Assembly: GCA_021106915.1 (NCBI GenBank)
Contig: JAIOTH010000109.1
Coordinates: forward strand, 1-8,742
Direction of reading: 5' to 3'
DNA length: 8,742 bases
Source of the DNA: a bacterium
GTDB taxonomy: Bacteria > Patescibacteriota > Patescibacteriia > UBA1558 > S5-K13
A program made the translations under genes and the position numbers. Positions within the stretch are counted from its first letter, which is position 1. Every line of letters begins with the position of its first letter. Below the pieces are notes generated by a model. The model ran no database searches and had not been told where the DNA came from. It saw nothing but the letters and a program-made list of their open reading frames with translations. Positions 1 through 5,383 of this stretch are shown piece by piece.

Positions 1-359
1 GAACTTATACTTGGGCTACTTTACCGATTCTCATTTTATTGATGGGTAATTTGCCAATTTGGATGGCGGATTTAAAAATTCATTATAATGTTATCATTCA
101 CAATACTCCAGTTTTATTAGAAAGAATAATGGGTTTTGGCTTGGTGGGAATATTGGCCGTAGCTACTATTAATTTATTATTTTTGCCACCAAAACCAAAA
201 GGAATTACTTGGTTGGTATATCCAATTATGTTTTTACAATGGGCACTTTTCCCTTTAACTTTAATTGTTTTTGGATCAATTCCAGCTACCGAAGCTCAGA
301 CTAGATTAATGCTAGGTGGAAAATTTAGATTAGGATTCCAAGTGACTAAGAAGACATAA
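1..359 (+). CDS. Probable family 2 glycosyltransferase, C-terminal membrane part (5' end cut by window)
   Basis: The frame is open from the window edge (first whole codon at position 3) to TAA at 357-359, so only the last 119 residues are visible. They are hydrophobic, with about three membrane-spanning stretches (around residues 4-20, 42-60 and 70-92 of the visible part). The tail contains GSIPATEAQTRLMLGGKF followed by VTKKT. A GSIPAxxAQTRLMxG ending after paired helices is what I recall from membrane-anchored family 2 glycosyltransferases of Patescibacteria, where it follows the catalytic domain. The catalytic domain is outside the window, so substrate and activity cannot be judged. By family, it would use a nucleotide sugar in making surface polysaccharide at the membrane. 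An ATG and a TTG near position 40 are internal codons, not a credible start. The family call rests on motif memory only. Confidence 0.6.
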   Translation, partial: TYTWATLPILILLMGNLPIWMADLKIHYNVIIHNTPVLLERIMGFGLVGILAVATINLLFLPPKPKGITWLVYPIMFLQWALFPLTLIVFGSIPATEAQTRLMLGGKFRLGFQVTKKT

Positions 360-361
360 TT

Positions 362-487
362 ATGGAAGAAATAGAAGTTAAATTTGTATTGAGAATAGAA
401 AAGATCATCGATCCTAAACAAGAAAAATGGAATAAAATGATCACGGTAATGAAAAAATTAAAAATTAAAAATAAAAAAGATGATTAA
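362..487 (+). CDS. Small hypothetical protein, 41 residues
   Basis: The ATG lies two bases after the stop of the glycosyltransferase, so it would be read from the same mRNA by coupled translation. The product is highly charged: it begins MEEIEVKFVLRIEKII and ends in a lysine-rich tail, with no membrane segment and no cysteine. There is no clear Shine-Dalgarno, which is usual for this window. The tight spacing, and a plus-strand terminator 16 bases after its stop, favour a real last gene of the unit. Length and composition give no family. It could be chance, because AT-rich DNA gives few stops in Lys/Ile-rich frames. Confidence 0.45.
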   Translation: MEEIEVKFVLRIEKIIDPKQEKWNKMITVMKKLKIKNKKDD

Positions 488-495
488 TCATCTTT
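476..495 (-). terminator. Perfect 20-bp palindrome with T-rich tail on the minus strand; likely end of priA-def-fmt
   Basis: The sequence is its own reverse complement over 20 bases. It can fold as an 8-bp stem (AAAGATGA/TCATCTTT) with a TTAA loop. Read on the minus strand it is followed by a T-rich run, as expected for an intrinsic terminator about 35 bases after the fmt stop. The stem has few GC pairs, so efficiency is uncertain. It overlaps the last codons of the 41-residue ORF on the other strand. Confidence 0.45.
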
Positions 496-502
496 AGATA
501 TT

Positions 503-532
503 CTCCCGATGGATAAAGTTGGGAGTTTTTTT
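503..532 (+). terminator. Intrinsic terminator after the glycosyltransferase unit
   Basis: CTCCCGA (503-509) pairs with TTGGGAG (519-525), including one G-T pair, around a 9-base loop. Seven T follow at once (526-532). It stands 16 bases after the 41-residue ORF and just before the convergent fmt stop, so it would end the plus-strand transcript. It is the most GC-rich hairpin in this stretch. Confidence 0.8.
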
Positions 533-1493
533 ATTTTAAAATACTTCCTATGAAATTTTTATAACCATTAACAAAAGAATTAATATTAGTTTTTTGCTTG
601 CCTTCAATTTGAACAATAAGAGGGCAGAGGAGTTTGTTTTTAGTTTGAATAGCAATTTGATCATTATTCATAAATACCTCACCGATTTGATGATTAGTTT
701 TTTGATCATTGATATTAGCTTCGATTATTTTTAATAATTTACCCCTACACTTAGTTAAGTGTTGGGGTTTATTATCAAAATAAGTATAAGCTCCTGGCCA
801 ATTATAAAAAGCTCTTATTTTATTGTTTATTTTTTCTGCGGAATTATGCCAGTCAATTAATCCATCTTTTTTTTCAAACATTTTGGCATAAGTAGCCTGA
901 TTATTATCTTGATGATGAATTTGAATTTCGTTATTTATATATTTATCTAAATTGTTTATTAATAGTTTATTTCCTAAAGAAAATAATTTTTGATTTAAAG
1001 TTTCGTGATTGTCTTCTGGTTCAATATTTATTTTTTCCTGAATAATAATTGATCCAGCGTCCATTTTTTTAGATAATAACATAATACTTACTCCAGTTTC
1101 CGAATCTCCATTTAATAATGCTGTTTGCACTGGTGAAGGACCGCGATATTTAGGCAAAAAAGAAGGATGAATATTAATAATTCCTAAAGGAAATAAATTT
1201 AAAATTTTTTGAGGAATTATAGTGCCATAGGAGAGGAGAATAGCTAGACGAGCATTAGTATTTTCTAAAATAGTAATAGACTCTGAGTCATTAAGCCCAT
1301 CCTTTTCAATAATTTTAATACTTCTTTGAGAGGCTATTTTTTTAACCGGATTTTGTTTTTGAGAACGGCCAGTTTTTTTACTAGTTTTAGTGATTACTAA
1401 TTCAATATTATAGTTAGCTTGAATCAACTCATCTAATAATTTAGCAGAGTTTTCATCAGAACCAAAGAATACTATTTTATTATTATTTTTCAT
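531..1493 (-). CDS. fmt: Methionyl-tRNA formyltransferase
   Basis: This enzyme transfers a formyl group from 10-formyl-tetrahydrofolate to Met-tRNA(fMet) in the cytoplasm, making the bacterial initiator. The 320-residue length is normal. The N-terminal Rossmann-like domain starts with IVFFGSDENSA. The catalytic core reads NIHPSFLPKYRGPSPVQ, with N107 and H109, followed by KMDAGSII with D145. These match the Asn-His-Asp triad of the family. A GLIDW motif near residue 211 and FYNWPGAYTYF near 229-239 mark the junction to the C-terminal OB-type domain that binds the tRNA. The start ATG lies inside the end of def, overlapping it by 11 bases, so translation is probably coupled. There is no Shine-Dalgarno. 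The pairing with def is conserved across bacteria and makes the call secure. Confidence 0.96.
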   Translation of the reverse strand: MKNNNKIVFFGSDENSAKLLDELIQANYNIELVITKTSKKTGRSQKQNPVKKIASQRSIKIIEKDGLNDSESITILENTNARLAILLSYGTIIPQKILNLFPLGIINIHPSFLPKYRGPSPVQTALLNGDSETGVSIMLLSKKMDAGSIIIQEKINIEPEDNHETLNQKLFSLGNKLLINNLDKYINNEIQIHHQDNNQATYAKMFEKKDGLIDWHNSAEKINNKIRAFYNWPGAYTYFDNKPQHLTKCRGKLLKIIEANINDQKTNHQIGEVFMNNDQIAIQTKNKLLCPLIVQIEGKQKTNINSFVNGYKNFIGSILK

Positions 1494-1986
1494 CAGCTTG
1501 AGCTTTCATTTGTAATTTTTTAAACAAATCTTCACCATGAGTAAATTTTTTAATTTTATCAGTAAAAATGATGCCATTAATATGATCTAATTCATGTTGA
1601 AAAACTGTAGCCATTAATTTTTCAGCAGCCAGACTTTTTTTATTTCCATTTTCATCTTGATATTCCAAGTTTATTTTTTTAGATCTAGACACATAACCCA
1701 TAATTCCTGGAAAAGAAAGACAACCCTCATCAAATTTTTGTTTTAAAAAAGATTTGTTTTTTATTTGAGGGTTAATAAAAGCTTGGGGACCATTATTCAT
1801 ATCTACAATAATAAGTCTCATATTTAAACCAACTTGATTAGCGGCTAGACCAATGCCATCATATTTAATCATGGCAATTTTCATTTTTTTGATGATTTGT
1901 TTTAATTGAGGGTCATCAAAATTTTGAATTTTATTAAGCTTGGTTCGTAATATTTTATTGGGGTAGGTGACGATGTTTAATTTCAT
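1483..1986 (-). CDS. def: Peptide deformylase
   Basis: This metalloenzyme removes the formyl group from the N-terminal methionine of nascent proteins at the ribosome. All three family motifs are present: GIGLAANQ (residues 44-51), EGCLS (87-91) and QHELDH (130-135). The metal ligands would be C89, H131 and H135, with E132 as catalytic base. The 167-residue length is typical. The N-terminus MKLNIVTYPNKILR matches the usual family start, which supports the chosen ATG. It overlaps fmt downstream by 11 bases. Upstream, 157 bases separate it from priA, mostly a palindromic repeat. Whether it is read through from priA or from its own weak promoter in that gap cannot be settled. A minus-strand TATAAT at 2148-2143 has no good -35. 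Confidence 0.97.
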   Translation of the reverse strand: MKLNIVTYPNKILRTKLNKIQNFDDPQLKQIIKKMKIAMIKYDGIGLAANQVGLNMRLIIVDMNNGPQAFINPQIKNKSFLKQKFDEGCLSFPGIMGYVSRSKKINLEYQDENGNKKSLAAEKLMATVFQHELDHINGIIFTDKIKKFTHGEDLFKKLQMKAQADEK

Positions 1987-2035
1987 GTAAATTAGTTTAA
2001 AGTTATTTGATAAAAATGATTGTCATTTTGAGTTA

Positions 2036-2134
2036 TGTCATCCTGAGCTTCTTGCCTACCGGCAGGCAGGGACTCAGGATCTCAAGTACCACTAAACATT
2101 GAAATTGAGATTCCGGATTAAATCCGGAATGACA
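2036..2134. repeat. 99-bp palindromic dispersed repeat (MITE/REP-like) between priA and def
   Basis: The ends are TGTCAT (2036-2041) and ATGACA (2129-2134). Inside are nested inverted repeats. CCTGAG (2042-2047) pairs with CTCAGG (2073-2078) around a near-perfect 16-base palindrome, TGCCTACCGGCAGGCA (2053-2068). ATCTCAA (2079-2085) pairs with TTGAGAT (2105-2111). ATTCCGGATT (2110-2119) pairs perfectly with AATCCGGAAT (2121-2130). It is far more GC-rich than its surroundings. A partial copy of its left end, TGTCATTTTGAG, lies at 2021-2032. It shares ends and the GAGCTT...GATCT layout with the element at 7945-8032. It lies inside a probable transcript, where such hairpins may affect mRNA stability; that role is inference. 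Confidence 0.8.
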
Positions 2135-2143
2135 CAGACATTA

Positions 2144-4015
2144 TTATAATCGATTGATTATATCTATATTATTTAATATTTTTTTAATATTTTTTATATC
2201 TGTTTCATTCTTGTATTTTATCATTATATGTTTTAAATAAAAAGAAAAGGTTTTTTTAATTCGAGGCTCAATAATTGGCATTAATTCACTATCATCTGAA
2301 ATTATATTCTCAAGTTTGTTATAGAGCTCATTAATTTTTCGATTTAATATTTTTTGATCCTTATCTTTTAGGGTGATTTTCAATAAATTATAGAAAGGAG
2401 GATATTTAAAAAGTTTTCTAAATTCAAGTTCGTCTTTAATCATTTGATAATAATTCTGATTTTTAATATAAGCATAAATTTGCAATTCATTCAAGACTTG
2501 GAGAATTAATTTTTTCGGTTTTAAGGATATTAATCGGGAAGTAAATTGATAAAATTTTTCATTAGAATCAAAATTGTTATTTAAAAATTGATGGCTTAGA
2601 GGTAAGATTATTAAATCAAATTCATTTTCATTGAGATGATTAAGAATAAGTTTGGTAGCAATTATTATTTGATTTTTTTCAATAAGTTTTAAATTGTTTT
2701 CATGGTCCTTGTCGATCAAAATTATTTTTTGTTTAGGAAAACTTTCTTTAATTTTTTTTAATAATTGAGTTCCACCAATACCTTTTGTTTTTAAATTAGT
2801 GTTGCTACATTTTGGACATTTATCAGGTGTCTTTATTTCTTTTTGGCAGTGATAACAAAATAAATTTCCACTGGCTTTAAAACTAAGAATTGAATCACAT
2901 TCTGGACATTTAAAGATGTATTTACAATCAGGACAAGACAAGCTTTTGCTATAGCCCTTTTTATTAATTAAAAATAATATTTTACCTTTATTTTTCCCCG
3001 CGGATTTTGCAAATGTGACTTGCGATGATAGAGCTTCATTTATATTTTCCCCAGTGTTAAAATGGATTTGATTTTCAAAATATTTAACATTCATTTCAGG
3101 AATTGTAATTTCAGTATTAATTTTAGTTTTAGACTCTAAAAGTTTTATTTTTTTTTCTTGGGCTAGGTAGTAAAGATTTGAGGGAGGAGAATAAGAGCTT
3201 AGAATTAATTGACAATTATTAATTTCAGCAAGTTTTAATATATTAGGTAGAAGTTCAAAGCGGGGGTTAATATCAATTTGATTGTGATTATCATTTTCTA
3301 TTTCATCTATAATTATGGAATCAATATTATTCATTGGATAAAAAATACTAACTTTAGTTCCTAAAATAATTTTTGTTTTATTACCTCGAACATCATGCCA
3401 AATTTGATTATGTTCAGTTTTATTTAAATGAGTTTTGCCAGTAATAATGGCAAAGTCTTTTTTAGAGTAAAAATTAAGCAAATAAGCATAAATTTTTTCT
3501 AAATGTAATTTAGTGGGAGAAATTATTAAAGTTTGTTTATTGTTCTGATCAATAGTTTTTTTAATTAAAGATATTTTTTCAATGAAATAATTATGTTTAA
3601 AAATAAATTGTTTGTTTTTGAGAGTTGAATCAGGGATATTTTTTAAATTCCAATCGATTTTTTTAATATTTATTATTTCTTCTTTAACAGATGTTTTTTT
3701 TTTTAAAGGTAGGGGAGTGATATTATTTAAAAAGTTTAATGAACTAAAATTGTGTTCAACAAAAAATTGATAAAATTTAATTTGTTTTAAAGAAAATAGA
3801 GGGGTACTATCAACAATTTTTTGAATTGGTTTTAAAATATACTTAGATTGATTAGCTTGATTTTGAATATCAAAAATTATTCCGTAAATATTACGATTTC
3901 GAAAAGGAATTTCAACTAATTGCCCAATCTGAATTTTCATTTTTTCTGGAACAAGATAGTCGAGGAGATTAAGCTCTTTTTTGAGCTTGATTAATGGTTT
4001 TATGATACTAATCAT
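2144..4015 (-). CDS. priA: Primosomal protein N' (PriA) with degenerate helicase motifs
   Basis: PriA recognises stalled forks and recruits the replicative helicase for restart. The eight zinc-binding cysteines are intact as four CxxC pairs: C361/C364, C370/C373, C387/C390 and C400/C403. An N-terminal DNA-binding region (about residues 1-105) and the C-terminal FRKLFKYPPFYNLLKI segment (532-547) also match PriA. GTKVSIFYP (219-227) and ILFLINKKGYS (346-356) align with helicase-core segments. The ATPase motifs are lost: the usual GVTGSGKTEVY is KHNYFIEKISL (140-150), the DEEH box is DEIENDNH (237-244), GTQMIAKGHDFP is ATKLILNHLNEN (453-464), and the QVAGRAGR arginine motif is gone near 491-500. 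UniProt describes actinobacterial PriA as lacking detectable helicase motifs, so a structural, non-helicase role is plausible. There is no Shine-Dalgarno. It leads def and fmt, as in Firmicutes. Confidence 0.9.
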   Translation of the reverse strand: MISIIKPLIKLKKELNLLDYLVPEKMKIQIGQLVEIPFRNRNIYGIIFDIQNQANQSKYILKPIQKIVDSTPLFSLKQIKFYQFFVEHNFSSLNFLNNITPLPLKKKTSVKEEIINIKKIDWNLKNIPDSTLKNKQFIFKHNYFIEKISLIKKTIDQNNKQTLIISPTKLHLEKIYAYLLNFYSKKDFAIITGKTHLNKTEHNQIWHDVRGNKTKIILGTKVSIFYPMNNIDSIIIDEIENDNHNQIDINPRFELLPNILKLAEINNCQLILSSYSPPSNLYYLAQEKKIKLLESKTKINTEITIPEMNVKYFENQIHFNTGENINEALSSQVTFAKSAGKNKGKILFLINKKGYSKSLSCPDCKYIFKCPECDSILSFKASGNLFCYHCQKEIKTPDKCPKCSNTNLKTKGIGGTQLLKKIKESFPKQKIILIDKDHENNLKLIEKNQIIIATKLILNHLNENEFDLIILPLSHQFLNNNFDSNEKFYQFTSRLISLKPKKLILQVLNELQIYAYIKNQNYYQMIKDELEFRKLFKYPPFYNLLKITLKDKDQKILNRKINELYNKLENIISDDSELMPIIEPRIKKTFSFYLKHIMIKYKNETDIKNIKKILNNIDIINRL

Positions 4016-4055
4016 ATAATACTAATTATACTAATAATACAAATATTATACTAAT
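4005..4055. repeat. Four copies of ATACTAAT around the priA start
   Basis: Perfect copies lie at 4005-4012, 4019-4026, 4028-4035 and 4048-4055, all in the same orientation (ATTAGTAT as read by priA). Start-to-start distances are 14, 9 and 20 bases. The first copy is inside the priA coding region; the others cover the place where its promoter and leader should be. Low complexity can create such repeats, but four identical 8-mers in 51 bases suggest either an operator array or decayed tandem duplication. Confidence 0.55.
4045..4050 (-). promoter_or_regulatory. Possible -10 box for priA-def-fmt
   Basis: The minus strand reads TATAAT here, 30 bases before the priA start codon. A second TATAAT lies at 4030-4025 but would leave almost no leader. 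No convincing -35 is seen 16-18 bases upstream, where the DNA is a pyrimidine-rich tract. The box overlaps the ATACTAAT repeats, so a bound protein there could block transcription. Confidence 0.35.
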
Positions 4056-4098
4056 ACTATATGAATAATAAAGAAGAAAAGAAGATGATGCAAGGAAG

Positions 4099-4138
4099 AA
4101 AAGAAAAGCCCAGTTTTACGATTTGTAAATCTGGGCTT
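4099..4138 (-). terminator. Intrinsic terminator of the 5200-4155 operon
   Basis: AAGCCCAG (4106-4113) pairs with CTGGGCTT (4131-4138), and TTTAC (4115-4119) extends the stem with GTAAA (4125-4129). On the minus strand the stem is followed by a T-rich, C-interrupted tract running below 4105. It starts 17 bases after the stop of the 157-residue protein and separates that unit from the priA promoter region. This is the strongest hairpin between the two minus-strand units. Confidence 0.75.
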
Positions 4139-4154
4139 CAATTTTAAATTTAAA

Positions 4155-4628
4155 TTATTTTTTTTTGAACAGTTTAATAAAATTATTAAACTGTTCAGAA
4201 GCTTTTTTTTTATAACTTAGTGCTCTGCTTATGAGGACAATAAATTTTTTATTGACACTGTCCTCACCTAGATTTCTTTGAAAAAAATGATCTTTATTTT
4301 CATTGAAATCTTTTTTTATAAATTCTTGAATATGATTATTATCTCTTGGTAATATTGTAAAAAAAATTACCGAGAAACTAGCGTTTTTTAAACGTGATTT
4401 TTTATACCATTCCAGGCCTCTAGTTAAATCTTTTTTCATTCTTCTGGTGTCTGAAAAAATTGTATCGCTGATAATCAGGGCTATTTGATTATTTTTGATT
4501 AAGTTTTGGGCTTGGTCAGGGTGGTGAATTCTTATTAGTTCATATTCTGGAAATCCGACTTTTATACCTCGGTATACTCCCTCTACTTTTTTCTCTTTAC
4601 CATAAATAAATATTATGATTTTTTTCAT
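4155..4628 (-). CDS. Hypothetical cytoplasmic protein, weakly like a response-regulator receiver domain
   Basis: I do not recognise this 157-residue protein. Its beginning, KKIIIFIYG, a central strand ending in a possible phospho-acceptor, IALIISDTIFSD (D55), and a later strand, FSVIFFTILPRD (T91), are spaced like beta strands 1, 3 and 4 of a receiver domain. Key residues are missing: there is no acidic pair after strand 1 (it reads YGKEKK), and the usual late Lys-Pro is replaced by FFQRNLG near 115-121. It is therefore at best a pseudo-receiver, or an unrelated alpha/beta fold. The tail is basic (FIKLFKKK). There is no signal peptide. Its ATG overlaps the lipoprotein stop in an ATGA junction with an AGGGAG site five bases ahead, so the two are translated together. 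Confidence 0.75.
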   Translation of the reverse strand: MKKIIIFIYGKEKKVEGVYRGIKVGFPEYELIRIHHPDQAQNLIKNNQIALIISDTIFSDTRRMKKDLTRGLEWYKKSRLKNASFSVIFFTILPRDNNHIQEFIKKDFNENKDHFFQRNLGEDSVNKKFIVLISRALSYKKKASEQFNNFIKLFKKK

Positions 4629-5038
4629 TTTTTCTCCCTAATAATTTTTGTTGAATATAGATTTAAATATTTTTGAATATGTTTTGGCAACATATCCAAT
4701 TCCGGCCAAAAATTATTTATTATTTTTATTTCATCTAAACTTATAATAGATAAGTAACCTGAATATTTCATAGTGCCACTAGCACTTATTTCTCCAGAAT
4801 GATTAATGATAACAATTTCTTTGACAGATTTTACCATTTTTTTATTTTTTTCTATGATAATAATACTCAAATTATTTTTTTGAGTATTTAAAATAACTCT
4901 ACAAGTATTATTTTTTCTGGTGATTGTGAATTCTTCTTCATATTCACTGGATCTGAATCCCCAAGCACTTTCTTCAGTCTGTTTTGTGCAGCTATTTATC
5001 GTAAGCAACGCAATAAATAAATATAATAATTTTTTCAT
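4625..5038 (-). CDS. Hypothetical lipoprotein
   Basis: This is a 137-residue protein with a lipoprotein signal: MKKLLYLFIALL followed by TINSC, with C17 as the lipidated cysteine. The mature part is about 120 residues with alternating hydrophobic and charged runs suggesting beta strands (FTITRKNNTCRVIL, LSIIIIEKNKK, EIVIINHSGEISASGTMKYSG). There is one more cysteine at residue 47. I do not recognise a family. An AGGAGG site four bases before the ATG, a lipobox at the right distance, and an ATGA overlap with the next gene make it a confident gene. The upstream small Cys ORF, if its frame is restored, ends on this start codon in the same way. It probably sits on the outside of the cytoplasmic membrane and works with its two operon partners. 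Confidence 0.85.
   Translation of the reverse strand: MKKLLYLFIALLTINSCTKQTEESAWGFRSSEYEEEFTITRKNNTCRVILNTQKNNLSIIIIEKNKKMVKSVKEIVIINHSGEISASGTMKYSGYLSIISLDEIKIINNFWPELDMLPKHIQKYLNLYSTKIIREKK
4634..4639 (-). promoter_or_regulatory. Shine-Dalgarno AGGGAG for the 157-residue protein
   Basis: AGGGAG lies five bases before the ATG at 4628. It is read as the Arg-Glu codons near the end of the lipoprotein gene. Most other starts in this window have no such site. Confidence 0.8.
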
Positions 5039-5042
5039 CTTT

Positions 5043-5048
5043 CCTCCT
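5043..5048 (-). promoter_or_regulatory. Shine-Dalgarno AGGAGG for the lipoprotein
   Basis: A perfect AGGAGG lies four bases before the ATG at 5038. In the restored frame of the upstream small gene it is part of the last codons (Lys-Glu-Glu-Arg-stop), mirroring the lipoprotein/157-residue junction. Confidence 0.88.
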
Positions 5049-5077
5049 TTTTGATGTCTAGTTCTAAAAAATAATTT

Positions 5078-5200
5078 TTACAACCCCCCCCAATCTTTTT
5101 TGTTGCAATTACCTACATTGCAATTACAATTTTTGAACAAGTTTAGATCTTCAATTTCCAATAGTAAATTGGATTTTTTGATTTCTAATAATATAGGCAT
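5078..5200 (-). CDS. Small Cys-rich protein, frame broken at a G8 tract (restored frame would end at 5035)
   Basis: From ATG at 5200, preceded by GGGGAGG, the frame codes 40 residues: MPILLEIKKSNLLLEIEDLN, then LFKNCNCNVGNCNKKDWGGL and a stop at 5078. The end runs through eight consecutive G (minus strand; C at 5084-5091). With one G fewer, the frame continues to 54 residues, gains a fourth cysteine (GGCKNYFLELDIKKEER after DW) and stops at 5037-5035. That TGA overlaps the lipoprotein ATG as ATGA, the same junction used between the next two genes. The restored Cys pattern C25, C27, C32, C40 (CxC-x4-C-x7-C) could bind a metal or form bridges. No signal peptide is visible. Either the tract switches the gene on and off by slippage, or the assembly has one G too many. 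The family is unknown to me. Confidence 0.65.
   Translation of the reverse strand: MPILLEIKKSNLLLEIEDLNLFKNCNCNVGNCNKKDWGGL
5084..5091. repeat. Homopolymer C8/G8 tract inside the small Cys-rich gene
   Basis: Eight C on the plus strand, G8 for the gene, stand out in DNA this AT-rich; no other G or C run of this length occurs in the window. Such tracts are prone to slipped-strand mispairing and also to sequencing error. Its length decides whether the reading frame stops at 5078 or reaches the lipoprotein start. Confidence 0.9.
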
Positions 5201-5204
5201 ATTT

Positions 5205-5211
5205 CCTCCCC
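5205..5211 (-). promoter_or_regulatory. Shine-Dalgarno GGGGAGG for the small Cys-rich gene
   Basis: GGGGAGG stands four bases before the ATG at 5200 and fixes that start. It is the main reason to treat this short ORF as a gene, with the promoter upstream. Confidence 0.8.
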
Positions 5212-5215
5212 TTTT

Positions 5216-5259
5216 ATAAAGTAAAATTATTTTTTCAAGTTAGACTTGATTTACTTTAT
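5216..5259. promoter_or_regulatory. Nested inverted repeat filling the leader of the small Cys-rich operon
   Basis: ATAAAGTAAA (5216-5225) is a perfect 10-bp match to TTTACTTTAT (5250-5259). Nested inside, TCAAGT (5235-5240) pairs with ACTTGA (5244-5249) around three bases. The structure fills most of the approximately 65-base leader predicted from the promoter at 5304-5276 and ends five bases before the Shine-Dalgarno. It could be an mRNA hairpin that modulates translation, or a DNA operator just downstream of the start site. Confidence 0.6.
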
Positions 5260-5275
5260 TTTTTTCAATTAGTGT

Positions 5276-5304
5276 ATCTTAGTATTTTTAACACCTTTCG
5301 TCAA
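5276..5304 (-). promoter_or_regulatory. Sigma-70 promoter of the small Cys-rich/lipoprotein operon
   Basis: On the minus strand TTGACG (5304-5299, five of six consensus bases) is followed by a 17-base spacer and TAAGAT (5281-5276, four of six). Transcription would start near 5269, giving a leader of about 65-70 bases. It lies back to back with the lysS promoter. Confidence 0.7.
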
Positions 5305-5307
5305 GAC

Positions 5308-5335
5308 TTTTCAATCTGGATAGAATTGTTATAAT
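5308..5335 (+). promoter_or_regulatory. Extended -10 promoter of lysS
   Basis: TGTTATAAT (5327-5335) is a perfect TATAAT with the TGn extension. TTTTCA (5308-5313) is a four-of-six -35 at 16 bases. Transcription would start near 5342, leaving a leader of about 70 bases before the lysS ATG. Its -35 lies only three bases from the -35 of the divergent promoter, so the two may compete for polymerase or share a regulator. Confidence 0.7.
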
Positions 5336-5383
5336 AAAGGTAATGAAATGCATTGAAATGTAGATATTTTTAGATTAATTTTA

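Noticed and set aside
39..359. Treating the TTG/ATG near 40 as the start of a 106-residue protein
   Set aside because: The frame is open to the window edge and the upstream residues are hydrophobic and fit the family, so the gene is simply cut off.
2110..2130. The perfect ATTCCGGATT hairpin as a terminator after priA
   Set aside because: No T-run follows on the minus strand; it is better explained as part of the dispersed repeat.
2143..2148. Minus-strand TATAAT at the priA stop as a def-fmt promoter
   Set aside because: The -35 position reads TAATAT, so only the -10 fits; too weak to list as a feature.
4060..4105. Purine-rich plus-strand tract (AAGAAGAAAAGAAG type) as a repeat or coding region
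   Set aside because: No long ORF; it is the T/C-rich tail of the minus-strand terminator and simple low-complexity DNA.
5343..5363. Six-codon upstream ORF (MKCIEM) in the lysS leader, with TGAAATG repeated at 5344 and 5354
   Set aside because: It has no lysine run, no ribosome site and no alternative terminator hairpins; short ORFs are common by chance in leaders.
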